A DNA stretch of 64,000 nt, from assembly GCA_036345935.2 (NCBI GenBank), contig JADWOT020001893.1:124001-188000 (forward strand), written 5' to 3'. Both the position numbers and the translations under genes were made by a program. Numbering within the stretch: the stretch's first letter is position 1; every line of letters begins with the position of its first letter. The notes beneath the pieces were generated by a model that saw only the letters and a program-made list of their open reading frames with translations, ran no database searches and was not told where the DNA came from. The DNA is from Taenia hydatigena. Lineage: Eukaryota > Platyhelminthes > Cestoda > Cyclophyllidea > Taeniidae. Below, in pieces: positions 54,013-63,599 of this stretch.

Positions 54013-54930
54013 TTAATAATCCATCGCGAAAAGTTCTTCGTTGCGTCTAAAGTCGTGAGTGATGATGAGGTTCCACCCTCGATGAGAACGACGCGGAGTT
54101 CCACCCACAAGCATTAGTGGATGACAATTGTCTTCAAAGGCAATTAACTTGTCAATTACTTCTTTCATGTAGGGCATAAAAACACGCTGTTGTTAGCTTG
54201 TCTACCAAATGACTTGTAATGGGAGATGACTTTTGTGTCCTTCATACAGCCCCAACATCATCATTTCTAGAAGACCATACTTCCATAATAAATCCATTGT
54301 TTCACATGACCTCAATCGCATGTTCTTTCGAGTAAGTGTCCCTCTTTCTCGGTACTAGACAATCACATGGCCACATTCCAGGACAGATTTCGTTTAGTTG
54401 GAAAAACTGAGCTACCATAGATTGTAACTTCAAAGAGAGTCCATCCGTGATTGCAACATTTCTATTGTAAAGGCATCGTAGTCATCAACTTCATTTTTTT
54501 TCCAAAATTTTAAAACCATTTGACGATTTATAGAAAAAATCACTTCAAAGTCTTTATCACCTACAGTTAAAAAAATTTGAGCAGCTCAAATTGTTTAAGG
54601 TGATTAAAAACGTCCAAACAAATGTCGTTTTGCCACACGGCTTGCTTTTCACTTTAAGGATTCGTTCTCGCTACCTTCTGTGTTGATTAAAACAAAGGCG
54701 CTCCCTTGAAAACTACTTCCGCGGTGGAGGCAAAGCTGATGTGCGGGTTTTCTTCACCAAAGGAAGCAAGATCTTTGATTCTGCAGTCCATGATATGTCT
54801 TGTTCATTCTCGTTGAATTGATCTTCATTTTGGGCACTATCTTGGTACGTCTTAGGCCTCGTTGATACCCACCAGCAGACACCATTTAAAGGAGCAGTCG
54901 CCTTAAAACGAAGGCAGTTTAGAGAAACGC
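54013..54930 (-). pseudogene. Decayed coding sequence of an unrecognised protein, about 300 codons with frameshifts and stops
   Basis: Reading the minus strand from 54930 down to 54013, protein-like sequence continues but changes frame and meets stops. Block 1 (about 54930-54712) contains KATAPLNGVCWWVSTRPKTY and NENEQDISWTAESK. Block 2 (54653-54568) contains AVWQNDICLDVFNHLKQFEL and ends at a run of seven T. Block 3 (54585-54430) contains AAQIFLTVGDKDFEVIF and DDYDAFTIEMLQSRMDSL. Block 4 (54433-54152) contains MVAQFFQLNEICPGMWPCDC and MEVWSSRNDD, broken by TGA at 54304-54302 and 54244-54242. Block 5 (about 54190-54013) contains MPYMKEVIDKLIAF and GWNLIITHDFRRNEEL, then TAA. Blocks 3 and 4 abut with a frame change, which fits indel decay of one reading frame. 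The absence of obvious introns would suit a processed copy or an old element gene. No family is recognised. Individual blocks are short enough that chance cannot be excluded; their colinearity is the main support. Confidence 0.4.
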
Positions 54931-56308
54931 ATGATCAGTCAACAGAGCTAATAACTTTTACTTTCCTGCTTGACACAGTCTTGACTTGTTGCTGCCCTAT
55001 GCTTCCATCTGGAGCTCTTTTCCCCTACAAAGTTAGTGCCCGAACCGCTCAAATCACGAGGAACCAAAAGCTAGGGAATGTGATGAAAAAGGCGGGCATT
55101 ATTGCTTTATTTAACACGAAAATCTTAACTCCCAAAGCTGTGCATATATTGTCTACGCGTCCTCATTTTTTGCTCCAAAAAAAGGGGAAAGAATTCGGTC
55201 ACTTGTGAAATGGGCACTGGGGAATACATTTGTATTAATTTAGCTTGTAACATGAATTGCAAAAGTGAAAGCAAGTTAGAAGGTGCCTGTTCTCGTATTT
55301 TTTTCGAGCCTGCAACAACTGCGCTCGACCATACAAGGGGATGTTTGCTGGAGCAAGCAGTTCCATGTATTTTGACTTTTTGAGTGACTTAATTTGCAGA
55401 CTCTACCTCCTTTTGCCTCCTTTTTAGTTGCATTAAGGCGTCAAAGAAAGTTAATTTTATCAAAATTCAAGTCTTTTTGGTATGGTGCATTCTTACGGCG
55501 TGCAGGTAACTTGAAATGCGCTTTTTCAAATGTCTCGCTTGCATAAATTCCACAATCCCAAGGCAATAACCATTTAATTGAGTTAATGGGTTACTTTCTT
55601 GCTAATTCTATCCTTGACCTCTTCAGAAAATGTAAAAAGAATTTTGTTTGCCTAGCTGACCTTTTCGAGCAACCTTCCATGACCTTTTTACTAAGCCTTG
55701 GTAAAAGGTATCTTAAAAGTTGGCAAACCTTTTGCAGTATTTTTATTTTTCTTTGGTTAATTTGTTGCGAAAGAAAAATTGGCAGATTTTTATAAAAGAA
55801 TTTGCAGTGCTGCTTTGATAGTCGCTGCCATGGCAACTATCGATTCCAGACCCGTTTCTCCATTCATTAGAAATTCTTTTTAAATGCGGAAAAATTTTGC
55901 TTCTGTATTTAACAACTAGGCACAAAAAATACATTTTTAATTAAAATTTCTACTTGTCTTATAAGCAAGAGGTCATTTGACCTTCCTTGGTGCCACTTAA
56001 CAAATCCTCTGCCACATAGTTTAGAGCAGTCCTGAGAATTTTACCTTGACTTGTCCAGCTTTTCTGCTTGTCCATGGCAAAGGGTCTGGGAGGGACAGAA
56101 ACGAAAATTTGGCAATCGATGAAATTAACAAAATATTCAATTTTTCATGGAACGTCAATTTTCTCCGGTCTTGGTCCATACAACGACTCCGAGGGCGCCT
56201 CAAGCTGTTATCTTTGTTAATAATTTTATTTACCGTACAAGAAAGATTTTTGCAATTCGATATTTTCCGGTAAATTTTGCATAATAGAAGATTCTGTTGC
56301 TGCTTCAG

Positions 56309-56705
56309 GTACCTGTATCAGATGAGACCAAGTAGCATGGATGTCCGTCGGTATCTACAATCTCCCAACCCCTGTCCACCAAACCTTTGTGCTATCCGGA
56401 CAAAGGAGGGTCAAATATTTAGGTGCCTGATTGTCACTAAAGTTTAGAGTTATTTTGCTGCCAAATCAACTGGGCTTCCGTACCGGAGATATCGTAAAGC
56501 CAAAAATGATGTCAACATGATGGGTATGGCATTCTATGACTGTCACTGCCTTAATGGGGTCCCTCCAGAAGTTGACTACTTCCGGTCGGAGCGTTATCCA
56601 CCGGCAAGTCCGCCTTGTTTTATCAGTGTTCAAAGGACCCACGGTAGTCACACTTTCAGCCTTAGTTTAGAAGCCTCTCGCATTAATTTTAGAATTTTTA
56701 ATTAA
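56309..56705 (+). pseudogene. Coding-like frame of 132 codons interrupted by one TAG, possibly exonic
   Basis: A pyrimidine-rich tract ending GCTGCTTCAG (to 56308) is followed by a plus-strand frame that runs from about 56310 to TAA at 56703-56705 with a single in-frame TAG at 56445-56447. The first part includes MRPSSMDVRRYLQSPNPCPP and NLCAIRTKEGQIFRC; the second includes GLPYRRYRKAKNDVNMMGMA and YDCHCLNGVPPEVDYFRSER. The NPC...LC...C spacing loosely recalls EGF modules that follow LDL-receptor-type propellers, but the usual second cysteine is missing, so this is only a resemblance. The stop may mark decay, or a short intron may lie around it. A 62-codon frame is also open on the opposite strand (56466-56651), so the strand is not certain. 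Chance is not excluded. Confidence 0.27.
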
Positions 56706-56728
56706 TTTCTAGATTAGGCTTCCTAAGA

Positions 56729-56779
56729 GACTTTTTAGGAGAGCTTACTGTTGAAGTATGACAGGCCTCCTAAAAAGAC
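56729..56779. repeat. Imperfect hairpin, 13-base arms
   Basis: GACTTTTTAGGAG (56729-56741) and CTCCTAAAAAGAC (56767-56779) are complementary at 12 of 13 positions with a 25-base loop. It lies between the two coding-like segments at 56.3 and 57.0 kb, just after the first ends. Confidence 0.55.
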
Positions 56780-57021
56780 TTTATATCACTGTTTTTACCT
56801 AGTCATCCCCCAAACAGTCCCTACTGCGATGCAATTTTTATCAAAATGTCGGAACCGTTTTAGTTTTTGAATGCCATCGGCAACAATGGATTCACCTGGG
56901 TGCACAGTTACTGAAGCATTGCTCTTTTTATGCAATATTACTTCTTTTTAATGCTTACTTATGCGGAGGTGAAATAATAGTTGAAAATGTGCTCTGCAAT
57001 TCTTTGACGCAATTTTATTAG

Positions 57022-57175
57022 TTTGGACTGTAATATGATGGAGGATGTTATTGTGTGGGGAGCACAAGCTTATTCACCGCTAGATCCTATGAGGCTGAAG
57101 TGTAGAAGTTTTCGCTCTCAATCCACACGCAAACAGCTTCTTGACAATGGAAGCACCTTAAAATTATTTCTCGCA
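57022..57175 (+). CDS. Candidate exon of an unidentified gene, 51 codons
   Basis: An AT-rich run ending in ATTAG (to 57021) precedes a plus-strand frame containing MMEDVIVWGAQAYSPLDPMR and LLDNGSTLKLFLA. The frame leads straight to CTCGCA|GTGAGT, a good splice donor at 57176. The open part is 153 bases plus one leading base, so the exon would start with one split base and end on a codon boundary. An in-frame TAA follows immediately after the donor, as expected if the intron begins there. It lies about 320 bases downstream of the 56.3 kb coding-like frame and could belong to the same locus, but no joining intron was worked out. Family unknown; support is the splice context and the open frame only. 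Confidence 0.25.
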
Positions 57176-57470
57176 GTGAGTTAAACTTGACAATTTATTT
57201 GAATTTGGATACTGGACAATCGCAACTACCGAAGAAAGACTTTAGCCCAACAATGAATAGACAAGTGTGGAAAACAAACACTTATGTGGGTGTTTCTTGG
57301 TCAGAGAGCCTGCTGAGCTGGAGGCTGTCAGGAACCCTCAGATCCGGATGTTTTGTGACCGCTAAAGTTGGGGCAGCCTCAGGATTGACGTCACACCTGA
57401 CTCTTTATCAAGTAGACTCTGCATCTGCTCAGTGGGACTATCACTCACTCCACTCATAAATGACTCCACG
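57176..57470. other. Open on both strands, coding status undecided
   Basis: On the plus strand a frame of 90 codons runs from ATG at 57187 to TAA at 57459, with SWSESLLSWRLSGTLRSG in the middle. On the minus strand the same DNA gives a proline- and serine-rich frame containing VTKHPDLRVPDSLQLSRLS. Both look plausible as protein and neither shows convincing splice sites at both ends. GC content is higher than in the AT-rich flanks. It may be part of a gene with the preceding candidate exon, or neither frame may be real. Confidence 0.15.
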
Positions 57471-58329
57471 GAAGGGAAAAATAGATGAATATTTTTGCGT
57501 TTTGTATATATCTTTATGACATTACATAAATACAGTGTTTTCTAAACTTATTCTCTAGCCTTAGGTTGAAGTCCGAAGCGTTCTTAGTCCACCACGAAGG
57601 AGATTTGGAAGTCGCGTTTTGGCACATAAAATGCGGAATGTTGTCTGCTTTGATTAATCTGCCCAAAATTGGAGCTTTTAGTCCTCCAACGCAGAGTCGC
57701 TAAAATATCTTGAGGTTTCAATTTCAGACTAATATCTCACCCATTCGTGCACCCAGGAGGTTTATACTGCTGCACACTTAGGCGGGAAACCTTATTTTAG
57801 CTTTGCTGACCCAATTTTCGCAACAGCGCAATTTTAACGTCGCTCTCATGAGAGTCTGGACTGCAATGTTTCCACCAGACTATTTCAAGAGGTTAAGCAT
57901 CATTTCTAACTGCTATAGTCTCTCTTCTGTCTGACTTTTTGATGCCCTGCGGCCAAAGTATTTAAGGGAGAGTGAAATACCGCACCCTCCTCTGATCAGT
58001 GTCCAGAAAACAATATAACAACACAAATTAATATTTATTCTGCCTCTGTTTAGGCAAACACAAAATTTCTCATTTCTTTTCTACCTATCGCATCATTTTT
58101 GCAGTTCAGGAGGAATTATTGCATGGAGGGCTTTTTTCTCCAAAGATCCAACACGCGTTTTGAAATTCTTTCTACAAGACATATCGGCAGCCGCCCGTGC
58201 CTTCCTTTTTTAACTGAAATTCTTGTAATTTCTTATGAAATTAGTTGCAAATATCGTGTAAATGTAACCATTTTTTTCCTCAAAAGTTGTTTTTTTTATG
58301 AGAAATACGTGAAAGGGAACCGGTGTCGA

Positions 58330-59095
58330 TTTACCTAGCAGGGATGTAGTAGCCTGTGACTTCCATGAGGGCAAAGGAAGACGCGGAGGTCTTAAGGCCT
58401 ACCAAAAGTACAATCACTGGACCGTCAGTGATCGCAAAATTAAAAGAGTTTACAAATAACCAGTGTGTTACATAGCTCCTTCCTCCTTTCGAGCATCGAT
58501 GTAGTCGGTGCTGCAAGAAAAATACCCACCAACTGCAACATCACTGGTCTCTCTCGGCGCTTCGACTGCATCTGATGTTAGGTCCTATTTAGGAAGTGTA
58601 CGAAGGAAAGGGAGGATGAGCAGGTCACCACGTATCTTCACCTCTAGTCGCAAGAGCCTTAATCTGAAAGAAGAGTCAGTAAGAAAAGACAGGCTTAAAA
58701 ATCGTGTCATGGAGACAGGGTTTTGGGACTGCTCCTCCTCGTCACATTGTTCTCACTTCAGTGAAGCCTAGCCACATCTATCCACACTCTAGTCAGCTAC
58801 TAGATAGACCCAGTGGACAGCTCCAAACGGTTCACAACTAGTGTAGCTTCAGTTGTAAGCAAGGAGTAGCTACAAAAGGTCGACTTCATTCGCAACCCTT
58901 TCACTAGGAGTCGTCACAGATTCCCCCATCCACAGTAACATTCGTTTATCATGCTAAGGTTGAGCATTCGGCAGCTGTCCTTCAGGATTGGCTTCCCTTT
59001 TCACTGTCATTACTGCAGCTCCCGACTCCTTTTTGAAGACGAAAGGGGAGGATTCTGTGGAATTGTCAGGGATATCGACAAAGAAATTAAAAGGT
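58330..59095 (+). repeat. Family A dispersed repeat, second long copy
   Basis: It is colinear with the 32.55-33.5 kb copy and in the same orientation. The clearest shared strings are GTAGTCGGT at about 58502, TCACTTCAGTG at 58754, GTTCACAACTAGTGTAGCTT near 58831 (against GTTCATGGCTAGTGTTGCCT at 33117) and TCGTCACAGATTC at 58911. It ends with GAAGACGAAAGG at 59036, matching the AAAGACGAAAT block of other copies. An 87-codon plus-strand frame (58508-58771) lies inside and is not conserved in the other copy, so it is not treated as a gene. Confidence 0.55.
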
Positions 59096-59630
59096 TCCCT
59101 TGATTGTGCCTTCTATTAAGGCCGCTGGAAAAGGGGAACACTCGAGTCTAAAGCTGATTTTTTTGGACATTGGAGTTATCCAAGGAGACTTCACCCACAA
59201 AATTTATTCAAACCGGGAAAAGATAATTAGGTCGACAGACCAACGAAACCACGTCTTTTTTTCAGTTGGGTGAACCACATAAACAACTAATTACAGTTGG
59301 GAGGAGTGAATGTAATTTCGGTTGAGGGTAAAGGGCAAAAACGTTCTCCCTTGGGAGAGCCCCATTCTCCCCTTCCCTTCGGTTAATTATTTACAGCGGT
59401 GCGCCCGAATTTTTTTCCACCCTCCTCGTACCGGTGGAGAGTGGAAAAAAGGATGCTAAAGAGAGAGGGAGAGGGGGAGAGAGACCACTTTTCTGACCAT
59501 GTTATGGAAATGAGAAACGAAACACTGGAGAGTGGATTTTTAAAAATTTGTCGAATTATACAAATCTATAATAATTTGAAAAAGACATAAAGGGGAATAT
59601 ATGGAAGGAAAATTACTCCAGTCTCAGCCT

Positions 59631-59925
59631 ATGATCCGGTGTCTACCTATTTTCTACAGGGTGGAGGAAAGTGATTGCCGCATATTAACCGAGTTCTTCT
59701 TAATGCCGAATCTTCTGGTCAACCGTGATATTTGGGCAAAGTGTGACCTCTGTTATGTACATCTACTTCTCCTCTAGGAAACCAAAGAGATCTTTGCTTT
59801 CCTTGAATGCATACGTGAACCTGGATTTCGTAGAAATTCCTGGGGATGAAATACTGGGACTCATGTCAGAAAGCCTTCTAGCTATGATAGGATTTAATTA
59901 CTTAATTTTCACTAATACCTTATAA
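59631..59925 (+). pseudogene. Broken coding-like segment of unknown family
   Basis: The plus strand reads MIRCLPIFYRVEESDCRI and then LVNRDIWAKCDLCYVHLLLL to a TAG at 59775-59777. It continues in the same frame with ETKEIFAFLECIREPGF to TGA at about 59850, and an overlapping frame then carries EIPGDEILGLMSESLLAMIG. A pyrimidine-rich tract ending CTACAG (59656-59661) falls inside the first part and another ending CTCTAG falls at the TAG, so two short exons with acceptors at these places are an alternative to decay. The composition is protein-like, but no motif of a known family is visible. Its position between the long family A repeat copy and a GA-rich tract suggests mobile-element debris or a degraded gene. 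Confidence 0.22.
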
Positions 59926-60519
59926 AAAGGTCCATTAAGCGAAATAACTTCATTGGTAAGTGTAAAAGTCTAACATTGGAGTTATTAAACATTGTGTAGC
60001 ATTCATCCCCCAGACGTGGAACCTCGGTAGCTTTGCGATGAAAGGACTGACGGATTTCTTCGTTCCGCATAAAGACACCGCAAAAAAGCATTTGAAAAAA
60101 TCCGTGCTCCTTCTCGGATTTTAAATTTAAATTACTTTTCAATTTTTACCCTCCGTTTTAATAAAATGACCGTATTAAAGGCGATGCCGACGAGTTTTTA
60201 AGATCACCTTACTCTGCTCCATTGGAGCTATAAAAAACTATTGATAAAGACAACACTAAAAAGGGTTTGATTTAAATTTGTTTATTTTGCAGTTATAATT
60301 TGAGGGATTCTTTAAAATTTCGGTAGGTTTTGAGGGATTTCCCGCGGCGTAAGCTGTCTTAGTGTGAAAGAGGAACCCATTTTGCACCTCGAGTCGGAAT
60401 TGACAGGTGGAAAATAATCCTACTTGTGTAAATAGGCACAGATAAATGCAAAGTAGTGAGAGAAAAAAGGATAAATCACACCATTCATCATAACCATCAT
60501 CAAAGAGGCAAAGCGAGGC

Positions 60520-60580
60520 AGAAAAAATGACGGAGGGGGAGCGTGAGAGGGAGAGGGAAGGGAAAGGGAGGAGGGAAATA
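60520..60580 (+). repeat. GA-rich polypurine tract
   Basis: GGAGGGGGAGCGTGAGAGGG and GAGAGGGAAGGGAAAGG form a continuous purine tract. It gives rise to open frames on both strands (60527-60757 plus, 60256-60624 minus) that begin in the tract and are not supported as genes. Confidence 0.6.
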
Positions 60581-60629
60581 AACGATGCTACACCCAATGC
60601 AAAAGGGGTAAGATTATATCGCATTCAAA

Positions 60630-63230
60630 AGTCGCCAAATCACCATCATCTTCTAAAAATGGAGGAGTCAATGCTGCGCACAACTTGCAACAATAAAATG
60701 CTATTGGAAATTGAAATAGCGATGACAAACGAGCCGGAAATTAAATGCCTTAGTTAATTTATCGCTACCGCTCAAAGGCTTGAAGGAAAGTATCCCAATG
60801 GATACCGTACATAAAAACTTCCGCCCACCCGCCCATTCTCCCAGGCTTCGTCCAAAATCTTCCTGTGTGGATCCATCGATCTATCCAGCATTCACGCGTC
60901 TAACTATTCCGTATCCATACCTTCAACGATCGGAAATCCATCCATCCACTCATCCGTCCTTCCTTACTCGACGCGCATAATGGAATTTCAAAGCTGGTTG
61001 TGAACTAATTATGATAATGCTCGAACTTTTAAAAATTACGCTACTTAATCTCCGAGCCACACTGTTTACCACCACATAAAACGAAATATCATAAAACGAC
61101 AACCTTACATCACCACATTCGCCATCTCAGTGTGCACACATAGCTGAGCGAATAATTTTGTATCTATTTACGGAATTCCAGATAAAAGCGGAATGGATCA
61201 AGGGTGAGTGACAAATGTTCCATTATCCTAAAAAACGTGCTCCTATCCGACTGATACCACTCCTAGCGTGAATCGCCAGTCACGGCAACGCAACAAAGAA
61301 TGGTGCCACTTGCCTCCAAGTATACAGTTATCAATCACTTTCCACACCAATTATCAAGTAGGTAGCTTGGAAGGTCAGATTTTGAGGGATTGCCTTCAGG
61401 CAAGGCGCTAAAGCGGACAGCATAAAAAATGCTTGGTAATAATTTTTACTGAAAAAATATCAGTAGGAACTTTATTCCACTTCTACTCGACTTTCCAAGA
61501 CCAAGCATTGCTCATGCTAGCTTTTAACAATTTTATTCAAATAAATATCGTTAGGAAAAAATTGTAACAATGAAGACACACGGGAAGTGTCCATGACAAA
61601 TACGAAGCGTGGACAACCAATAAGATTTACAACAAAACAATGAACGGAAATGGTGAAAAAGTCGAATTTGGCAACAGTTTATAGGAATTAAATTAGAGAA
61701 TAATTACTAGAGTAATGATAATGGATAATAACACGAAAAATGGACCAAACGTCCTGAGGAACGGGACGAATCTAAAAAAGAAAATGGACGGAAAAAGTCA
61801 ACTAATTTATCCACAATGAGTGCATTTAGAAAAGCAATATGACTTCAACAAGTCGTGCGATGATTTGTAGGCGACTTTAACTTTCTCCGACCTCACTTCA
61901 GTGACAAAAGTGGGCCTCCTCCCACCCAAACCGTACAAAGAGCAAATGATTATTGTGTCTACTTACTAAATGAAGAAAATTTTATGAGTAGCTTAGAGCC
62001 TAATTACCTAGGGGATGTAAAAGACGAGAGAAGGAGGGACTGGTTTTGTCCCTTTCATACACTGGGACTGTTAAAAAGACCAATGTATGGACAAAAAGTT
62101 CAAAAGTGGTCGTATAAAGCTCCAAAAGTCCTGTCAGCTACACTAAGATCCACGAGGAATGAAACAATAATTATCCTGTTTTCATGAGTCAATTCTCAAG
62201 AGGTATGAAGCTAACGAACATGAATGGCAGGTTGGTGTACCCATAAATCCAGTAATGTGGCGAAATAGCTGCCGACAGAGAGGCTTAAGTGCATGCACCA
62301 AGGCATGTGCCCTTGAAATGTGGACTCACCAATGCAAAATTTTGTACTGACTACCTTCTGGGAATCTCCAGAAGCTTATCACGAGGCCTCTTGGAAACGC
62401 GGAATGGCCTTCACGAGGCCAACATATCAAGAGTAAGATCAAAACAAAAACTCACTCAGAGAAATTGTCACCTAGCGCTCTTTAGGGTTTTCAAAATGAA
62501 AGATTTCCACGTGATTTAAGGAGATCAGGTGGCAAAAAAACCCCAAAATTCGAATATTATGACTGCCCCATCAGCACGTGAATGAGTTCATTCCCCACTA
62601 AACCAATTCAAAGCTTGTAATCTAGCAGGAATAAAGTAGGTGAAGGATAAAACAGATTTTACTCTTTTTCCTTTACCCAAGAAATTTGCTCCGAAAAGCC
62701 ATCATTACGCCGAACGAGTACATATTCCACCTAGTCGATCCACCATAGGCCATCTCGTTCAGAGCGAGAGCCACGTGAGAGTAGCAGTTGTTGCAGCAGA
62801 GATTGTGCTGGAAAGCAAAGGAAAAAAAAAACACAAAATAGATGATGTTTTATTCTCTATTCTTTGGAAAAATAACCGGCCTTCAACAAACGGGCTCGTT
62901 GTCAGGAGGTCTGAATGGATTTCACAACCACAGCGTAATGCTTATGCTTACACTACCAAAATTATCAGTTCGAGCGCTACACAAAAACCAAAAAAACTTT
63001 CAATCATTTTTAGATTAAAATCACATTAAACTTGGTCATGTGATTAAACTCAGCGAATCTGATCGCAATATATCGTCTGGTGTAGCCACAGTTATCAATA
63101 ACCGATAAATAACACATGACACAAATTCGTGACCTATGCCATCGAGGAAGAAAGCGGCTGCTTTACATTTGTGAGATGCTAGTGACGAGTGTATTAATTC
63201 GTTCACATGACTACATTTGAAACGTTCGGA
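60630..63230. other. Non-coding DNA, probably intron or flank of the 63.5 kb gene
   Basis: AT-rich sequence with CCATC-type units (about 60930-60955) and small plus-strand frames (60780-60980, 61984-62187, 62289-62519) without motifs. If the minus-strand exon at 63.5 kb is real, downstream exons of that gene should lie here or further left, but none could be picked out with confidence. Confidence 0.35.
62640..63029 (+). other. Long open frame of 129 codons, coding status unknown
   Basis: The plus strand is open from about 62640 to TAA at 63029. The product is basic and includes VQSESHVRVAVVAAEIVL followed by ESKGKKKHKIDD. No known motif, signal peptide or membrane segment is evident. It lies opposite and downstream of the minus-strand exon at 63.5 kb, so if that gene is real this may simply be intron sequence read on the other strand. 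A lysine-coding A-run at about 62820 is low complexity. Confidence 0.12.
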
Positions 63231-63239
63231 GTGATATCC

Positions 63240-63345
63240 AGCAGTAATCCGAGGGAGAAGTGGCTGAAATGATGAGCAGACTGGATGGGTAGCCCGATGA
63301 GCCAGGGTTGGTACAATGAGTGGTTAAGTAGCTGAATGAAAGGAG
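63240..63345 (+). repeat. Family A repeat fragment, weak
   Basis: GGTAGCCCGATGAGCCAGGG at 63289 followed by TTGGTACAATGAGTGG resembles the GCCCGGTGAAGGCCCAATGAG block at 30919, in plus orientation. It lies about 130 bases from the 63.5 kb exon, on its downstream side in transcript terms. Confidence 0.3.
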
Positions 63346-63476
63346 TCGACATATCTCACATGGATGGATGGACTTGAGGAGAATGCAATTCCTTCTACCT
63401 CAAAGTCTTAATTAACCAGATACAACCGCAAAATAAATGAAAGTACTTTGGGTAAAAGAAGATGAAAAGTACTCAC

Positions 63477-63599
63477 CATACGTCCCTTGAACTCTGTGTT
63501 TGCCTCATGCACAGCTCTGTCCCAATTCTCCGCCCCACCGACTGACGCCATATCCAACTGGAGGTAACGCGTCGGCCACCCGAAGGCCATGTTGTCCTC
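63477..63599 (-). CDS. Single internal or first coding exon of an unidentified gene, 41 codons
   Basis: This is the best exon candidate in the window. On the minus strand a pyrimidine-rich stretch ending TTTCCAG (63606-63600) is followed by GAG GAC AAC ATG, and the frame stays open for 41 codons to GGACGTATG|GTGAGT, a near-consensus splice donor at 63476-63471. The exon is 123 bases, phase 0 at both ends. The peptide includes MAFGWPTRYLQLDMAS and, further on, AENWDRAVHEAN and EFKGRM; the charged, soluble composition is typical of real protein. ATG at 63590 has a favourable context (A at -3, G at +4), so this could instead be the first coding exon. A second frame is also open across the exon, but its product is tryptophan- and arginine-rich and less natural. 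Flanking exons were not found; the gene would continue on the minus strand below 63 kb and possibly beyond 64 kb. The family is not recognised. Confidence 0.5.

Noticed and set aside
53895..54053. Plus-strand exon candidate with a good acceptor (TTTTTTTAG) and donor (GTCGTGAGT), containing LERCLNFSLGESNCRYLIIH
   Set aside because: Its right-hand end lies opposite the last block of the minus-strand decayed coding sequence at 54013-54930, which has longer and more consistent protein-like content. Both cannot be real there, and the minus strand is preferred.
59912..60142. Minus-strand frame containing RNEEIRQSFHRKATEVPRLG
   Set aside because: Composition is reasonable but no acceptor or donor fits and no family is recognised, so it is not reported as a gene.
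60256..60624. Minus-strand frame of 122 codons
   Set aside because: It starts in a CT-rich tract coding for serine and leucine. The more complex C-terminal part is short and has no homology I recognise.
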